DNA of 50,229 nucleotides, taken from NCBI GenBank assembly GCA_947627455.1, contig CANQWC010000014.1:1-50229 (forward strand). Direction: 5' to 3'. Made by a program: the position numbers and the translations under genes. The notes under the pieces were generated by a model. The model was not told the DNA's origin. It was given only the letters and a program-made list of their open reading frames with translations, and ran no database searches. The DNA is from an uncultured Clostridia bacterium. Its GTDB lineage: Bacteria > Bacillota > Clostridia > Oscillospirales > Ruminococcaceae. Positions 35,401 through 44,595 of the stretch are shown piece by piece (position 1 is the first letter of the stretch; every line of letters begins with the position of its first letter).

Positions 35401-36269
35401 TGAGTAAGATGAAAAAACAGCACCACATGGGCCTTCGGGCGCTTAACCGCGTCAGCAACAGCGCAATCTATACGCTGCTTGTGATTATAAGCATCATTTG
35501 GCTTATTCCGTTCGTATTCATTCTTCTTCAGTCGTTCAGGGTGGAAAACACCTATCAGGTCGGCTATGTAATTCCTCACCAGTGGGGGTTTGACAACTAT
35601 ATCAAGCTCTGGAACTCGGACTTCAAGCGCTGGTACCTCAACACGTTCATCATCGCGCTTGCGGCGGCGGTTTTTCAGACCATCATCGTTTTGTGCATGA
35701 GCTATACCCTCTCAAGATTCAGGTTCAGAATGAGAAACTCGCTGATGAGATTCATGCTTATCCTCGGAATGTTCCCGGGAATGCTCACGATGATCATTCT
35801 GTACCGCGTTCTTGCAGACCTCGGCCTCACTCAGGCCAACGCGGTGCCCGGCTTGATTCTTGTGAGCGTGGCGTCGTCGGGTATGGGATATTACGTTTCA
35901 AAGGGATTCTTTGACACGATTCCGAAATCTCTTGACGAGGCCGCGAGGGTCGACGGGGCGACAAGGCTTCAGGTGCTTACAAAGATAATTCTTCCGCTTT
36001 CAAAGCCGATAGTTATCTATACGATCCTCACCGCGTTCATGGGCCCTTGGGGCGACTATGTATTCGCAAGATACGTCGCCTTCGGAACTTCGGCGGGATA
36101 TAACGTCGCCGTCGGTATGTACAGCTGGCTCACTAACGACCAGATCGACACGATGTATACAACCTTCTGCGCGGGCGGCGTTATCGTCGCGCTTCCCGTG
36201 ACTATCCTCTTCCTCTGCCTCCAGAAGTATTACGTCGAGGGCGTTACAGGCGGAGCTGTCAAGGGCTGA
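35397..36269 (+). CDS. MalG-like sugar ABC permease
   Basis: A 290-residue permease with six predicted helices, the normal size. The EAA loop is EAARVDGATRLQVLTKIILP (about residues 180-199). Starts GTG 35397 and ATG 35400 overlap the malF-like stop; GAGGAGG sits 7 or 10 bases upstream. It is followed 20 bp later by the ATPase gene. Confidence 0.92.
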   Translation: MMSKMKKQHHMGLRALNRVSNSAIYTLLVIISIIWLIPFVFILLQSFRVENTYQVGYVIPHQWGFDNYIKLWNSDFKRWYLNTFIIALAAAVFQTIIVLCMSYTLSRFRFRMRNSLMRFMLILGMFPGMLTMIILYRVLADLGLTQANAVPGLILVSVASSGMGYYVSKGFFDTIPKSLDEAARVDGATRLQVLTKIILPLSKPIVIYTILTAFMGPWGDYVFARYVAFGTSAGYNVAVGMYSWLTNDQIDTMYTTFCAGGVIVALPVTILFLCLQKYYVEGVTGGAVKG

Positions 36270-36289
36270 TATGAAAGGAGAATAAGGAT

Positions 36290-37420
36290 ATGGCAAGTGT
36301 AAAACTGACTAATGTCAAGAAAATATATGACAAGAACGTTGTCGCGGTTCACGACTTTAACCTTGAAATCAAGGACAAGGAATTCGTCGTTTTCGTCGGG
36401 CCGTCAGGCTGCGGAAAATCGACGACCCTGAGAATGATAGCGGGCCTTGAGGAAATAAGCGAGGGAACCGTTGAGATCGATGGGGAGGTAGTGAACGACC
36501 TTCAGCCGAAGGACAGGGGTATCGCGATGGTTTTCCAGAACTATGCGCTTTATCCGCATATGAGCGTTTATGACAACATCGCGTTCTCGCTCAGGCTTAA
36601 GAAAGTGCCTGAGGACGTTATCTATGAAAAGGTCACCAAGGCGGCTGAGACCCTCGGCATCACCGAGTATCTCATGCGCAAGCCGAGGGCGCTCTCGGGC
36701 GGACAGAGGCAGCGCGTTGCCATCGGCCGCGCGATGGTCAGAGATTCTAAGGTATTCCTGATGGACGAACCGCTCTCAAACCTCGACGCAAAGCTCAGAA
36801 ACCAGATGAGGGCGGAGATAATCTTACTTCGTCAGAAGCTTGACACCACCTTCATCTACGTCACCCACGACCAGACCGAGGCGATGACCCTTGCGGACCG
36901 CATAGTCATCATGAAGGACGGCCTTATCATGCAGGTCGGCTCGCCCGATGAGGTTTTCGATATGCCCGACAACCTCTTTGTCGCGGAATTCATCGGAGCG
37001 CCGAAAATGAACATCGTCAAGACCGAGCTCCTCTGCGAGAACGGGAAGTATTATGTCACGCCGTTCGGGGCGAAGATTCCCGTCGACGGCGACAAGGGCG
37101 AGATTCTCGCGAAGAAAAACATCAAGGCGGGGCCTGTTCTTCTGGGCGTCAGACCCGAGCATATCGACCTTGCGAAGGAGGGCGAAAACGCCATTCCTTG
37201 CACGCTTGTGGTTGATGAGATGATGGGCTCGGAGCTTCATCTTCACGTCGACGCGGAGGACGATGGCGCTGTTTCAAGGCTTATCGTGAGAGTGCCGACG
37301 ATCGACATCGGCAAGGAGGAGCGCAAGGCTCTCGTCGTGGGGGCAAAGCTTTATATCACCTTCAGCGGAAAGGCGATGCACCTGTTTGACCCCGAGACCG
37401 AAAAGAATCTTCTCGTCTGA
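36290..37420 (+). CDS. msmX: Sugar ABC transporter ATPase (MsmX/UgpC/MalK type)
   Basis: A 376-residue ATPase. Walker A is GPSGCGKST (about 38-46), the signature is LSGGQRQRVAIGRA, Walker B is VFLMDEPLSNLD and the H-loop is VTHDQTEAMT. The C-terminal TOBE/regulatory domain (about 240-376) contains GVRPEHI. MsmX-type ATPases energise several sugar importers in Bacillota, so it may serve others too. AAAGGAG precedes the ATG. It is the last gene before the hairpin at 37449. Confidence 0.93.
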   Translation: MASVKLTNVKKIYDKNVVAVHDFNLEIKDKEFVVFVGPSGCGKSTTLRMIAGLEEISEGTVEIDGEVVNDLQPKDRGIAMVFQNYALYPHMSVYDNIAFSLRLKKVPEDVIYEKVTKAAETLGITEYLMRKPRALSGGQRQRVAIGRAMVRDSKVFLMDEPLSNLDAKLRNQMRAEIILLRQKLDTTFIYVTHDQTEAMTLADRIVIMKDGLIMQVGSPDEVFDMPDNLFVAEFIGAPKMNIVKTELLCENGKYYVTPFGAKIPVDGDKGEILAKKNIKAGPVLLGVRPEHIDLAKEGENAIPCTLVVDEMMGSELHLHVDAEDDGAVSRLIVRVPTIDIGKEERKALVVGAKLYITFSGKAMHLFDPETEKNLLV

Positions 37421-37448
37421 CGGGATAATCACGCAAATCCGCGCTTTT

Positions 37449-37479
37449 GGGGGCTTCTGCCGTTAGCGGCGGGGCCCCC
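37449..37479 (+). terminator. Stem-loop between msmX and the GH13 gene
   Basis: GGGGGC pairs with GCCCCC, and inside it GCCG-TTAG-CGGC forms a second stem. The tail is TTGATTAT, with no long T-run. It may reduce read-through or mark an RNA processing point; full termination is uncertain. Confidence 0.5.
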
Positions 37480-37505
37480 TTGATTATGAATATTCGGAGG
37501 ATTAT

Positions 37506-39140
37506 ATGAAAAAACGCATTGCTGTTATCGCCCTTGCGCTTTTGATGCTCGTCGGGTGCTCGGCAAAGGAATATGATAAAACAGGGGAGTACCTGCTTAA
37601 CAAAAACGGCGAGGCGATCATCGACGACGAAGAATGCAAAGGCGCCGCCCCGACCGATGACAACTATCGGGTGTTCTATGAGATTTTCGTCGGGTCGTTT
37701 TCCGATTCGGACGGCGACGGGGTAGGAGATATCAGGGGAATAATCAACCGAATGGACTACCTCAACGACGGAGACGACGCCTCGGGGCTGAGCCTCGGGG
37801 TGGAGGGAATATGGCTCAGCCCGATTTTTAAGTCGCAGAGCTATCACAAGTATGACGTCGACGACTATTATCAGGTCGACCCGAAATTCGGCACCGAGGA
37901 GGACCTCAAGGAGCTTCTCGAAATCTGTCACGAGAGAAACGTCAAGGTGATTTTAGACCTTGTTTTGAACCACACGGGGCCGAATAACCCTTGGTTCAAC
38001 GCGTTCAGAGGGGCGCATATCAACGGCGATACGGGCGACCCGTATTATAACTTTTATACCTTCTGCCCCGCGGGGGAAACGCCGCCGTCGGGGAGGACTT
38101 TCGCGAAGTTAAGCGGCTCGGACGACCTTTATGAGTGCAATTTCTCGCCGAGTATGCCCGAGCTTGACTATGACCGCGAAGAGGTCAGGCAGGCGGTTTT
38201 GGACGTCGCGAAATATTATCTTGACCTCGGCGTCGACGGGTTCAGGTTCGACGCGGCAAAATATATCTACTACGGCGATAACGCCGAGAGCGCGGAATTC
38301 TGGAAGTGGTATATCGGCGAGCTTGAAAAAATCAAGCCCGACATCTATACCGTCGCGGAGGTTTGGGACAGCGACGGCGTCACCGATTATTATTACCCTG
38401 CGCTGAATTGCTTTGACTTTACGCTTTCGCAGACCTCGGGGCTTATCGCCCAAACGGCTCAGGCGGGAGATGTGAATAAATATACAAGCTATGTCGACGA
38501 ATACCTTGAGCGGGTGGAAAAGCTCAACGACGGCGCGATGATCCTGCCGTTCATCGCGAACCACGACACCGACAGGGCCGCGGGATACCTCACCGAGGCG
38601 AGCGGACAGATGAAGATGGCGGCAAACCTTTATATTCTCTCGGCGGGCTCGCCGTTTATCTACTACGGCGAGGAGATAGGCGCGAGGGGCTCGAGGGGAG
38701 GCTCGGACACCGACGCGAACCGCAGACTTAAGATGGAATGGGGCGACGGTGACACCGTCTCAGACCCCGTTGGGGCGAGCTATTCCTCGGCAAGGGTTGA
38801 CGCGAGCGCCTCGGAGCAGCTTTCGGACGGCGGAAGCCTTTTAAGCTACTATAAAAAGTTAATCATGATAAGAAAAGCGAACCCCGCCATCGCGAGGGGA
38901 GACTATTCGGCGCTGAGCTTTTCGGGAACGAAGGTCGGCGGGTTTACGGCCGAGCTTGACGGGAAAAAGGTCGCGGTGATTCATAACACGACCAACAGCG
39001 AGCAGACCGTTGACCTTGGCGCTGTCGGCATCAGCGGGGCGGAGCTCAGCGCGGATATAGGCGTCGGGGCGGCTTCGCTCGACGGGAATTTATTGACCCT
39101 CAGCGAAAAAACGAGCGCGGTTTTGGACATCGCGGCGTGA
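37506..39140 (+). CDS. GH13 alpha-amylase-family lipoprotein
   Basis: A 544-residue lipoprotein (lipobox MLVGCS near residue 19). The GH13 barrel shows YEIFVGSFSDSDGDGVGD, LDLVLNHTG, the nucleophile D249 in DGFRFDAAK, the acid/base E285 in VAEVWDS and the third Asp (about 354) in NHDTD. A C-terminal beta domain completes it. The close-fitting DSDGDGVGDI loop is found in many oligo-1,6-glucosidase/amylase enzymes and may bind calcium. It would cut starch-type oligosaccharides at the cell surface for the importer encoded just upstream. GGAGG lies before the ATG. Confidence 0.92.
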   Translation: MKKRIAVIALALLMLVGCSAKEYDKTGEYLLNKNGEAIIDDEECKGAAPTDDNYRVFYEIFVGSFSDSDGDGVGDIRGIINRMDYLNDGDDASGLSLGVEGIWLSPIFKSQSYHKYDVDDYYQVDPKFGTEEDLKELLEICHERNVKVILDLVLNHTGPNNPWFNAFRGAHINGDTGDPYYNFYTFCPAGETPPSGRTFAKLSGSDDLYECNFSPSMPELDYDREEVRQAVLDVAKYYLDLGVDGFRFDAAKYIYYGDNAESAEFWKWYIGELEKIKPDIYTVAEVWDSDGVTDYYYPALNCFDFTLSQTSGLIAQTAQAGDVNKYTSYVDEYLERVEKLNDGAMILPFIANHDTDRAAGYLTEASGQMKMAANLYILSAGSPFIYYGEEIGARGSRGGSDTDANRRLKMEWGDGDTVSDPVGASYSSARVDASASEQLSDGGSLLSYYKKLIMIRKANPAIARGDYSALSFSGTKVGGFTAELDGKKVAVIHNTTNSEQTVDLGAVGISGAELSADIGVGAASLDGNLLTLSEKTSAVLDIAA

Positions 39141-39152
39141 GGAGGGCGGAGC

Positions 39153-41099
39153 GTGAAATTTGTCTTTGACAGCTTTCCGACGCTTGAATCGGGCGAAAAG
39201 AACTGCTGGCTTCTTGCCAACGGGCTCGGGGGCTTTGCGTCGGCTTCGGTCGGGTTTTCGGTGACGAGGGCCGATCAGGGGCTTCTGATTTCGGCGGAGT
39301 CGCCGAGCAGAAGATATACTCTTGTGCACCGCCTCAGCGAGAGGCTTTCGGCGGGGGAAGACGAGGTTTTTCTCTCGTGTCAGAGGTTTTTCGGCGAGGG
39401 CGGAGAGGACGGGTTTTTATATCTTCGGGAATTTTCGCTCGACGACCTGCCCGAGTGGAGATATTCGGCGCTCGGCGTTGAAATCATCAGGCGGGTAGGT
39501 ATTCAGTGGGAGGAAAACGCATCGGCAGTTGAGTATGAGATAATAAACCGCTCGGATAAGCCCTGCGCGCTGACCGTCACGCCCGTTTTTCAGATGGCTT
39601 TGAAGGGCGACCCGCCTCAGAAAAGGCTCGATGTGAAAATCGGCGAAAACTTCGTCGAGGCGGCGGGGCTTAAGGCGTTCATCAAGACCGACGGGGAGAT
39701 GAAAGCCTCGCCGATAAAGTATGAAAAACTCTTTTACCCCGACGACGCCAAGGACGGCAGGCGGGAGAGCGGCTTCGGGTTTTGCTGCCTCAGCGCGGGC
39801 GTGAGCGTTCGGGCGGGGGAGAGCGGCAGGCTTGAAATCGTGTTTTCCTCGGAAAAGTGCGAAAAGAGCGGCGGGGAGATCATCCTCGGCTGCAAAGACA
39901 GGCGCAGAGGGCTTATTGAGCAGTCGCGATTTAAAAGCCCCGAGGCGAGGGAGCTTTCGAGGGCGGCGGATTCGTTCATCGCTTACCGAAAATCGGTCGG
40001 CGGGAAGACGATAATCGCGGGGTACCCGTTCTTCGGCGACTGGGGGCGGGACACGATGATAGCGCTGTCGGGCTGCGCCATCGCGACGGGAAGATTTGAG
40101 GACGCAAAGAGCATACTCGGGACGTTCATCGGGTTTGAACGCGGCGGGCTTCTGCCGAACTGTTTTCCCGAGGGCAGCGAGAAGCCGATGTATAACTCGG
40201 CGGACGCGCCGCTTCTTTTCATCAACTGCGTTTGGGTTTTGTATCGCGAGACGGGGGACAGGGAGTTTCTTAAAACCGCCTGGCCGACCGTCAAAAAAAT
40301 AATTTCGGCATATAAAAACGGCACCGACTTTGCGATAAAGGCGGACTCGGACGGGCTTATTTCGGCGGGCGAGGGGCTTGATCAGGTGACTTGGATGGAC
40401 GTTCGGATCGGCAACATTCTTCCGACGCCGAGGCACGGCAAACCCGTTGAAATCAACGCTTATTGGTACAGCGACCTTCGGGCGGCCGAGCTTATGGCGG
40501 GGGCTCTCGGCGAGGACGGCGGGGAGTTCGGGGAGCTCGCAAAAAAGGTAAAAAAATCCTTCAGCGAGAAATTCCGGCTGAAGGATAAGGGGTATCTTCG
40601 CGATGTTGTTTCGGGCACCGAGGCGGACGAAAAGCTTCGCTGCAATCAGATCTGGGCGCTTTCTATGCCGTTTACGATGCTGACGGAGGATCGCGAAAAA
40701 AGCATTCTTGAAGCCGTGGAAAAGCACCTTTATACGCCCTGCGGCCTCAGAACGCTTTCGCCCGACGACCCCGATTTTCACCCGTTTTACGGCGGGCCGC
40801 AGTTTTCAAGGGATATGGCGTATCATCAGGGGACGGTCTGGCCGTTCCCCGCGGGGGCGTATTACCTTGCGGAGCTGAGGCTCGGGGGATACTCGAAAGA
40901 GGCGGCGAAAAAGGTCAGGGGGCAGCTTGAAAAAATGCCCGAAATTCTTCGCGAGGGCTGCGTCGGGCAGATCGCGGAAATTTATGACGGGCTCAACCCG
41001 AAAGAATCAAAGGGGTGCTTTGCTCAGGCATGGAGCGTCGGCGAGATGCTCGCGGTTTATCGCAAACTTGAGGAAATCGAGGCGCGGAATGAAGATTAA
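39153..41099 (+). CDS. GH133 amylo-alpha-1,6-glucosidase (glycogen debranching enzyme)
   Basis: A 648-residue cytoplasmic enzyme. The N-terminal beta domain starts with CWLLANGLGGFASASVGF. The (alpha/alpha)6 domain (about 260-640) has GYPFFGDWGRDTMIAL, GLLPNCFPEG, VTWMDVRIG and EINAYWYSDLRAAELM, all typical of the GDE_C/GH133 family. It removes alpha-1,6 branches from imported limit dextrins or stored glycogen. GTG 39153 has GGAGGGCGGAG upstream. It lies 12 bp after the amylase gene. No phosphorylase is present in the window to finish the job. Confidence 0.92.
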   Translation: MKFVFDSFPTLESGEKNCWLLANGLGGFASASVGFSVTRADQGLLISAESPSRRYTLVHRLSERLSAGEDEVFLSCQRFFGEGGEDGFLYLREFSLDDLPEWRYSALGVEIIRRVGIQWEENASAVEYEIINRSDKPCALTVTPVFQMALKGDPPQKRLDVKIGENFVEAAGLKAFIKTDGEMKASPIKYEKLFYPDDAKDGRRESGFGFCCLSAGVSVRAGESGRLEIVFSSEKCEKSGGEIILGCKDRRRGLIEQSRFKSPEARELSRAADSFIAYRKSVGGKTIIAGYPFFGDWGRDTMIALSGCAIATGRFEDAKSILGTFIGFERGGLLPNCFPEGSEKPMYNSADAPLLFINCVWVLYRETGDREFLKTAWPTVKKIISAYKNGTDFAIKADSDGLISAGEGLDQVTWMDVRIGNILPTPRHGKPVEINAYWYSDLRAAELMAGALGEDGGEFGELAKKVKKSFSEKFRLKDKGYLRDVVSGTEADEKLRCNQIWALSMPFTMLTEDREKSILEAVEKHLYTPCGLRTLSPDDPDFHPFYGGPQFSRDMAYHQGTVWPFPAGAYYLAELRLGGYSKEAAKKVRGQLEKMPEILREGCVGQIAEIYDGLNPKESKGCFAQAWSVGEMLAVYRKLEEIEARNED

Positions 41100-41811
41100 A
41101 AACGTGATTTTTGACCTCTACGGGACGCTGGTCGACATTCGCACCGACGAGCACGGTGAAAAGTGTTGGGAGAGGACCGCGGAGGTTTTTCTTGAAAACG
41201 GGGCGGAATATTCGCCGAAAGAGCTTGAAAAGCGATACTTTGGGGCGGTAAATGAGCTTGAAGCCGAGGCGAAAAGCCGCTCTGAATATGAATACCCCGA
41301 GATAGATATATCGCGGGTTTTTCGGCTTTTGTATCGCGAAAAGGGAGTTTCGGCGAGCGATGAGCTTTCGGAAAAAACAGCATGGGAATTTCGGAGGGCA
41401 TCGACAAAATTTATTCGGCTCTATCCGAACGTGAAGAGGCTTCTTTCGGGGCTTCGCGAGGACGGGGCGAGGGTTTTTCTTCTTTCAAACGCTCAGGCGG
41501 TTTTTACGCGGCGGGAGATCGCGGAGCTCGGGCTTGACGGGCTTTTTGACAGGGTTTGTCTGTCGTCGGAATTCGGCGTTAAAAAGCCCGATCAGCGGTT
41601 TTTTGAGGTCCTGCTGAACGGGCTTGAGCGGAGCGAGACCGCGATGGTCGGCAACGATATGGCGTGCGACATCGAGCCCGCGAAAAAGTTGGGGCTGGCG
41701 ACGGTCTATGTGCGCTCGGCGATATCGCCGAAGGGGGACAGGCCGCGCGCGGATTTGGTCGTTAAAAGCTCGGAGATTATGAGGGTGAGGGATTATCTGA
41801 CCAAGCAGTAA
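41089..41811 (+). CDS. HAD-family hydrolase (putative phosphatase)
   Basis: A 240-residue HAD hydrolase. Motif 1 is DLYGTLVD with the nucleophilic Asp, motif 2 is FLLSNAQ, motif 3 is KKPDQRFF and motif 4 is VGNDMACDIEPA. A helical cap lies between motifs 1 and 2, as in sugar-phosphate phosphatases. The substrate is unknown. ATG 41089 overlaps the debranching-enzyme stop by 11 bp, and the much longer frame from 40927 reads through that gene out of frame. The 3' end overlaps the convergent gene at 41793 by 19 bp. Confidence 0.88.
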   Translation: MKIKNVIFDLYGTLVDIRTDEHGEKCWERTAEVFLENGAEYSPKELEKRYFGAVNELEAEAKSRSEYEYPEIDISRVFRLLYREKGVSASDELSEKTAWEFRRASTKFIRLYPNVKRLLSGLREDGARVFLLSNAQAVFTRREIAELGLDGLFDRVCLSSEFGVKKPDQRFFEVLLNGLERSETAMVGNDMACDIEPAKKLGLATVYVRSAISPKGDRPRADLVVKSSEIMRVRDYLTKQ

Positions 41812-43913
41812 AGATACCCGTAGATGTACACCTGAGCGGGGCGGCCGTCGGGGTCGAAGTCGGAGCCGACAGTCTCGGGGGCGGGCAGAAGCGCGAGGAT
41901 AAAATCGCCGTAGCGGTAAAGGGGCGTGCCGCTTTCGAGCACGTTTGTGCAGAGGTCGTCGGTGCGGTCAAAATCTTTGACGCTGTCGCCGATATACTCG
42001 GCCTCGGCGGCGAAATCGGCGCAGTTTTGCTTCGTGAGGATTATTCGGTTGTAGCGGTAGCGCCCGCCCTGCCAGTATACATAATCGCCGTCGTAATACT
42101 TTGAAAGGCGGTTAAGAAAATCAAGCTTTTCGGGATAATTCCCTGCCTCGCCGACGGGCGGGGCTTTTTCATCGCCGCTTTCGGCCTTTCTGAAAAGCCA
42201 GCCGTGAATAACATCGCCGTTTGGCAGGGCGACGTCTTCGTCGAGCCTCGCGAAGATGAACTCTTTACCGATGAGCTGCCAAAGCCGCGCATTTACAAGG
42301 CAGTTTGATTCAAGCTCGCCGAGGGGCGGCCGATCGGTCAGGGTGAAGTTGCCGATTTTGAATTCGGGTGAGCTGATGACCTCGGAATAGTCGGCCTCGA
42401 CGCCCTCGGGCAGAGAGCAGCGGAACGCCGACGGTTGGGGGATCGCGCAGAACATGAACTCGGAAAATTCCTCTTCGCTGAGCGCATAGCCCGTTTCGGC
42501 GTAGAGCTCGCCGTCAATATAGCGAAGAACGCTGTCGGGGTATTTAATCGGCGCTTTTTTCGCGAGCTCATCGCAAAAGACATCGGCAAAATCGGCCTCG
42601 GGAGCCGATTCATATGGCTTTATGCCGCCGACCTCGACGGTGTTTTCATCGCCGACATTTCGGTAACATGTCCACATTTTCCCGACAAGCTCCTCAGCGT
42701 CGAGGTATCTGCCGTCGAGAGAAGAATGAAGAGCCTCGAGCTCGGCGGGGGTATAGGGGGTGTCGCTGTCGGAAAATTGAATTCTTGAGAGCATCGGCAG
42801 GCGGAGGATTTCATACTCGGTGTCGGCAAGGCCGTCCCACGCGAGACGGATAGTCGCGCCTATCGGGGCGGGCTGTTTTTCGGTGTAGTAGTCGGTGAAG
42901 CGGAAAACGGCTTCATAGGCGGGGAAAGCCTCGGGGCTGTCGCAGCCCGCGGCAATAAGCTGGTCGTACATGTAAAAACATGCATAAATATTCTTGTCGG
43001 CCTTGTCGTTCGCGGCGAGATAGAAGATAATTCCGTCGGCGTCGGGGTCGTAAAACTCATCGACGAGGGTGAATTCTTTCTCATAAAGCGGGCGGTTTTT
43101 GTTGTAGACGATTGTACCGTCGTTATAGACGAGCACGCCGTCAGTATAGGTCATCGTTTCGGAGAGCTTTTTCTCGAATGCCTCGCGGGCCTCGTCGGTG
43201 AGGCCGAAGCCGTCGAGCTCGGAAAGAACCTTTTCGATGTCCTCTTGGTCGATGCCCGCGTCGCCGTAGTCTGAAACGGGGTGGGTGTAGAGCCACTTCG
43301 GGGAGTAGATATTCTTTCCCTTGACGATCGCGGTGTCGGCGGCGAAGTGCTCGGCGACCGCCTCGGCGTCGTCGGAGAGAATCAGGTCGATCTCCTCGTC
43401 GGTGAAGTCGTCTTCCGAGCCTATTCGGGTTTCGGTGAGGATTTCTCGGACGGTGCCGTCGGGGATATCAAAGCGACGGATAAAGGAATAGAGGTTAGCT
43501 AATTCATCGACGGCGGTGTAATCGCTGCTCGCCGAGGCTGACGATTCGAGCCACTCGTTGGTCTCGTCCCGGCCAGCGATATCGCAGAATTGGGCGTCAA
43601 GATAGCCCAACTTTAAATTCACCGTCGCGTAAAATGCTGAGTTTGCGTCGCCGCCGACATCGCCGTCTTCGGAAAACGGCGGCGGCATTTCATCAAGAAC
43701 CGCAGTCATCGGGGGCTCTTCGGTCACATCGGGGGATTTGTGCCCGACGCGAACATCGCGGGACAAAAGGGCAAACAGGCCGACCGCCAAAACCGCGCAG
43801 GCGGCAATCGAGGCGTATTTTACCCATGAAATCTTCGGGCGCTTGTAATCTAATGCAAAGCCGATATGGCGCTCGTCAATCAGGCCGACGGCCTCGGCAA
43901 TTTTAGGTATCAT
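41793..43913 (-). CDS. Large membrane protein paired with an ECF sigma factor (putative anti-sigma/sensor)
   Basis: A 706-residue protein. The first 30 residues are cytoplasmic, a single helix follows (about 33-51, YASIAACAVLAVGLFALL), and some 650 residues lie outside. It overlaps the sigma-factor gene by four bases, the usual place of an anti-sigma factor. No zinc-binding anti-sigma motif is seen in the short cytoplasmic tail. The outside part is acidic; about residues 130-220 (ANLYSFIRRFDI to YSPKWLYTHPV) is a pattern I recall from other Clostridia but cannot name. It may sense a wall or extracellular signal; this is inferred from position and topology. Confidence 0.7.
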   Translation of the reverse strand: MIPKIAEAVGLIDERHIGFALDYKRPKISWVKYASIAACAVLAVGLFALLSRDVRVGHKSPDVTEEPPMTAVLDEMPPPFSEDGDVGGDANSAFYATVNLKLGYLDAQFCDIAGRDETNEWLESSASASSDYTAVDELANLYSFIRRFDIPDGTVREILTETRIGSEDDFTDEEIDLILSDDAEAVAEHFAADTAIVKGKNIYSPKWLYTHPVSDYGDAGIDQEDIEKVLSELDGFGLTDEAREAFEKKLSETMTYTDGVLVYNDGTIVYNKNRPLYEKEFTLVDEFYDPDADGIIFYLAANDKADKNIYACFYMYDQLIAAGCDSPEAFPAYEAVFRFTDYYTEKQPAPIGATIRLAWDGLADTEYEILRLPMLSRIQFSDSDTPYTPAELEALHSSLDGRYLDAEELVGKMWTCYRNVGDENTVEVGGIKPYESAPEADFADVFCDELAKKAPIKYPDSVLRYIDGELYAETGYALSEEEFSEFMFCAIPQPSAFRCSLPEGVEADYSEVISSPEFKIGNFTLTDRPPLGELESNCLVNARLWQLIGKEFIFARLDEDVALPNGDVIHGWLFRKAESGDEKAPPVGEAGNYPEKLDFLNRLSKYYDGDYVYWQGGRYRYNRIILTKQNCADFAAEAEYIGDSVKDFDRTDDLCTNVLESGTPLYRYGDFILALLPAPETVGSDFDPDGRPAQVYIYGYLYCLVR

Positions 43914-44464
43914 ACCCTCACCCCTTTCTCTTCAAGAAGCTTTCGGAGCTTTTCGCGGCTTCTGAAAAGGCTTGTCTTGACCTTTGACTCGCTGAAGCCG
44001 AGGCTTTTCGCGATCGCGGAAATTCGGTCGAAGAACCAGTATCTCCTCACAAAAATCGCCCGCGACGCGCCGTCGAGGCTGTCGAGAAAACCGTTTATTA
44101 TCTCCGCGGTTTCGCTGAGCGAGACATCGGGGCGGAATTTTTCGTCGGGGAGGATCTCGGTGAGCTCGCCGAGCGGGATTTCAAGGTCGCGGGTGCGCTT
44201 TTTCGCGAGGGTTTTTCTCAGGCGGCTCAGCGAGGTGTTTCTAACAATTCTGAGCAAAAAGCCGCGAAAGCTCGTCGGGCGGGTCGGCGGAATCGCGTTC
44301 CAGACCCCGAGGTAGGAGTCCTGTACGCACTCCTCGGAGTCGGGGCGGGACTCTAAAATATTGTTCGCGACTTCAAGGCAGAGCCTGCCGTATTTTCTGT
44401 CGGTCTCGCCGATGGCGGCTTCGCTTCGCGCAAAGTAAAGTTCAATGATCTGTTCGTCTTCCAT
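43910..44464 (-). CDS. ECF-type RNA polymerase sigma factor
   Basis: A 184-residue sigma factor. Region 2 has AEECVQDSY-like ECVQDSYLGVWNAI and LLRIVRNTSLSRLRK; region 4 has FVRRYWFFDRISAIAKSLGFSE and the helix KTSLFRSREKLRKLLEEKG. There is no region 3, so it is an ECF (group 4) sigma. GGAAAGGAAG lies before the ATG. It is followed directly by its membrane partner gene. An ECF-like promoter candidate lies just upstream, suggesting autoregulation. Target genes are not known; the nearby M56/BlaI pair is a separate system. Confidence 0.92.
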   Translation of the reverse strand: MEDEQIIELYFARSEAAIGETDRKYGRLCLEVANNILESRPDSEECVQDSYLGVWNAIPPTRPTSFRGFLLRIVRNTSLSRLRKTLAKKRTRDLEIPLGELTEILPDEKFRPDVSLSETAEIINGFLDSLDGASRAIFVRRYWFFDRISAIAKSLGFSESKVKTSLFRSREKLRKLLEEKGVRV

Positions 44465-44491
44465 GCGGCACTTCCTTTCCTGAAAATATAG

Positions 44492-44516
44492 TCGCGAAAC
44501 AGGGCAAAAAGGTTAC
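44492..44516 (-). promoter_or_regulatory. Possible ECF-sigma promoter
   Basis: On the minus strand GTAAC (44516-44512) followed about 15 bases later by CGCGA (44496-44492) resembles the AAC/CG pattern of ECF promoters. A weaker sigma-A pair lies upstream (TTGTAA-15-TATACT). The call depends on general ECF rules, not on a known site for this sigma factor. Confidence 0.35.
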
Positions 44517-44545
44517 AGAAAGTATAACATAAAAATAACATTTAC

Positions 44546-44577
44546 AACCCCCGCCCTGATTTAACAGAGCGGGGGTT
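44546..44577 (-). terminator. Terminator of the blaI-M56 unit
   Basis: On the minus strand AACCCCCGCTCTG pairs with CAGGGCGGGGGTT around TTAAAT; the outer nine pairs are perfect. It lies 19 bp after the M56 stop and before the sigma-factor promoter. The T-run is broken (GTAAATGTTATTTTT). Confidence 0.7.
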
Positions 44578-44595
44578 CATGCCTAATATCAGCCC

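Noticed and set aside
39417-40781. 454-codon antisense frame within the debranching-enzyme gene
   Set aside because: The plus strand encodes a clear GH133 protein; the antisense product is Arg/Pro-rich, without motifs, and results from GC-rich codon structure.
41793-43913. RsgI-type anti-sigma factor with a carbohydrate-binding domain
   Set aside because: No RsgI-type cytoplasmic domain is seen and the sigma factor is ECF, not SigI; no binding-module motif was found.
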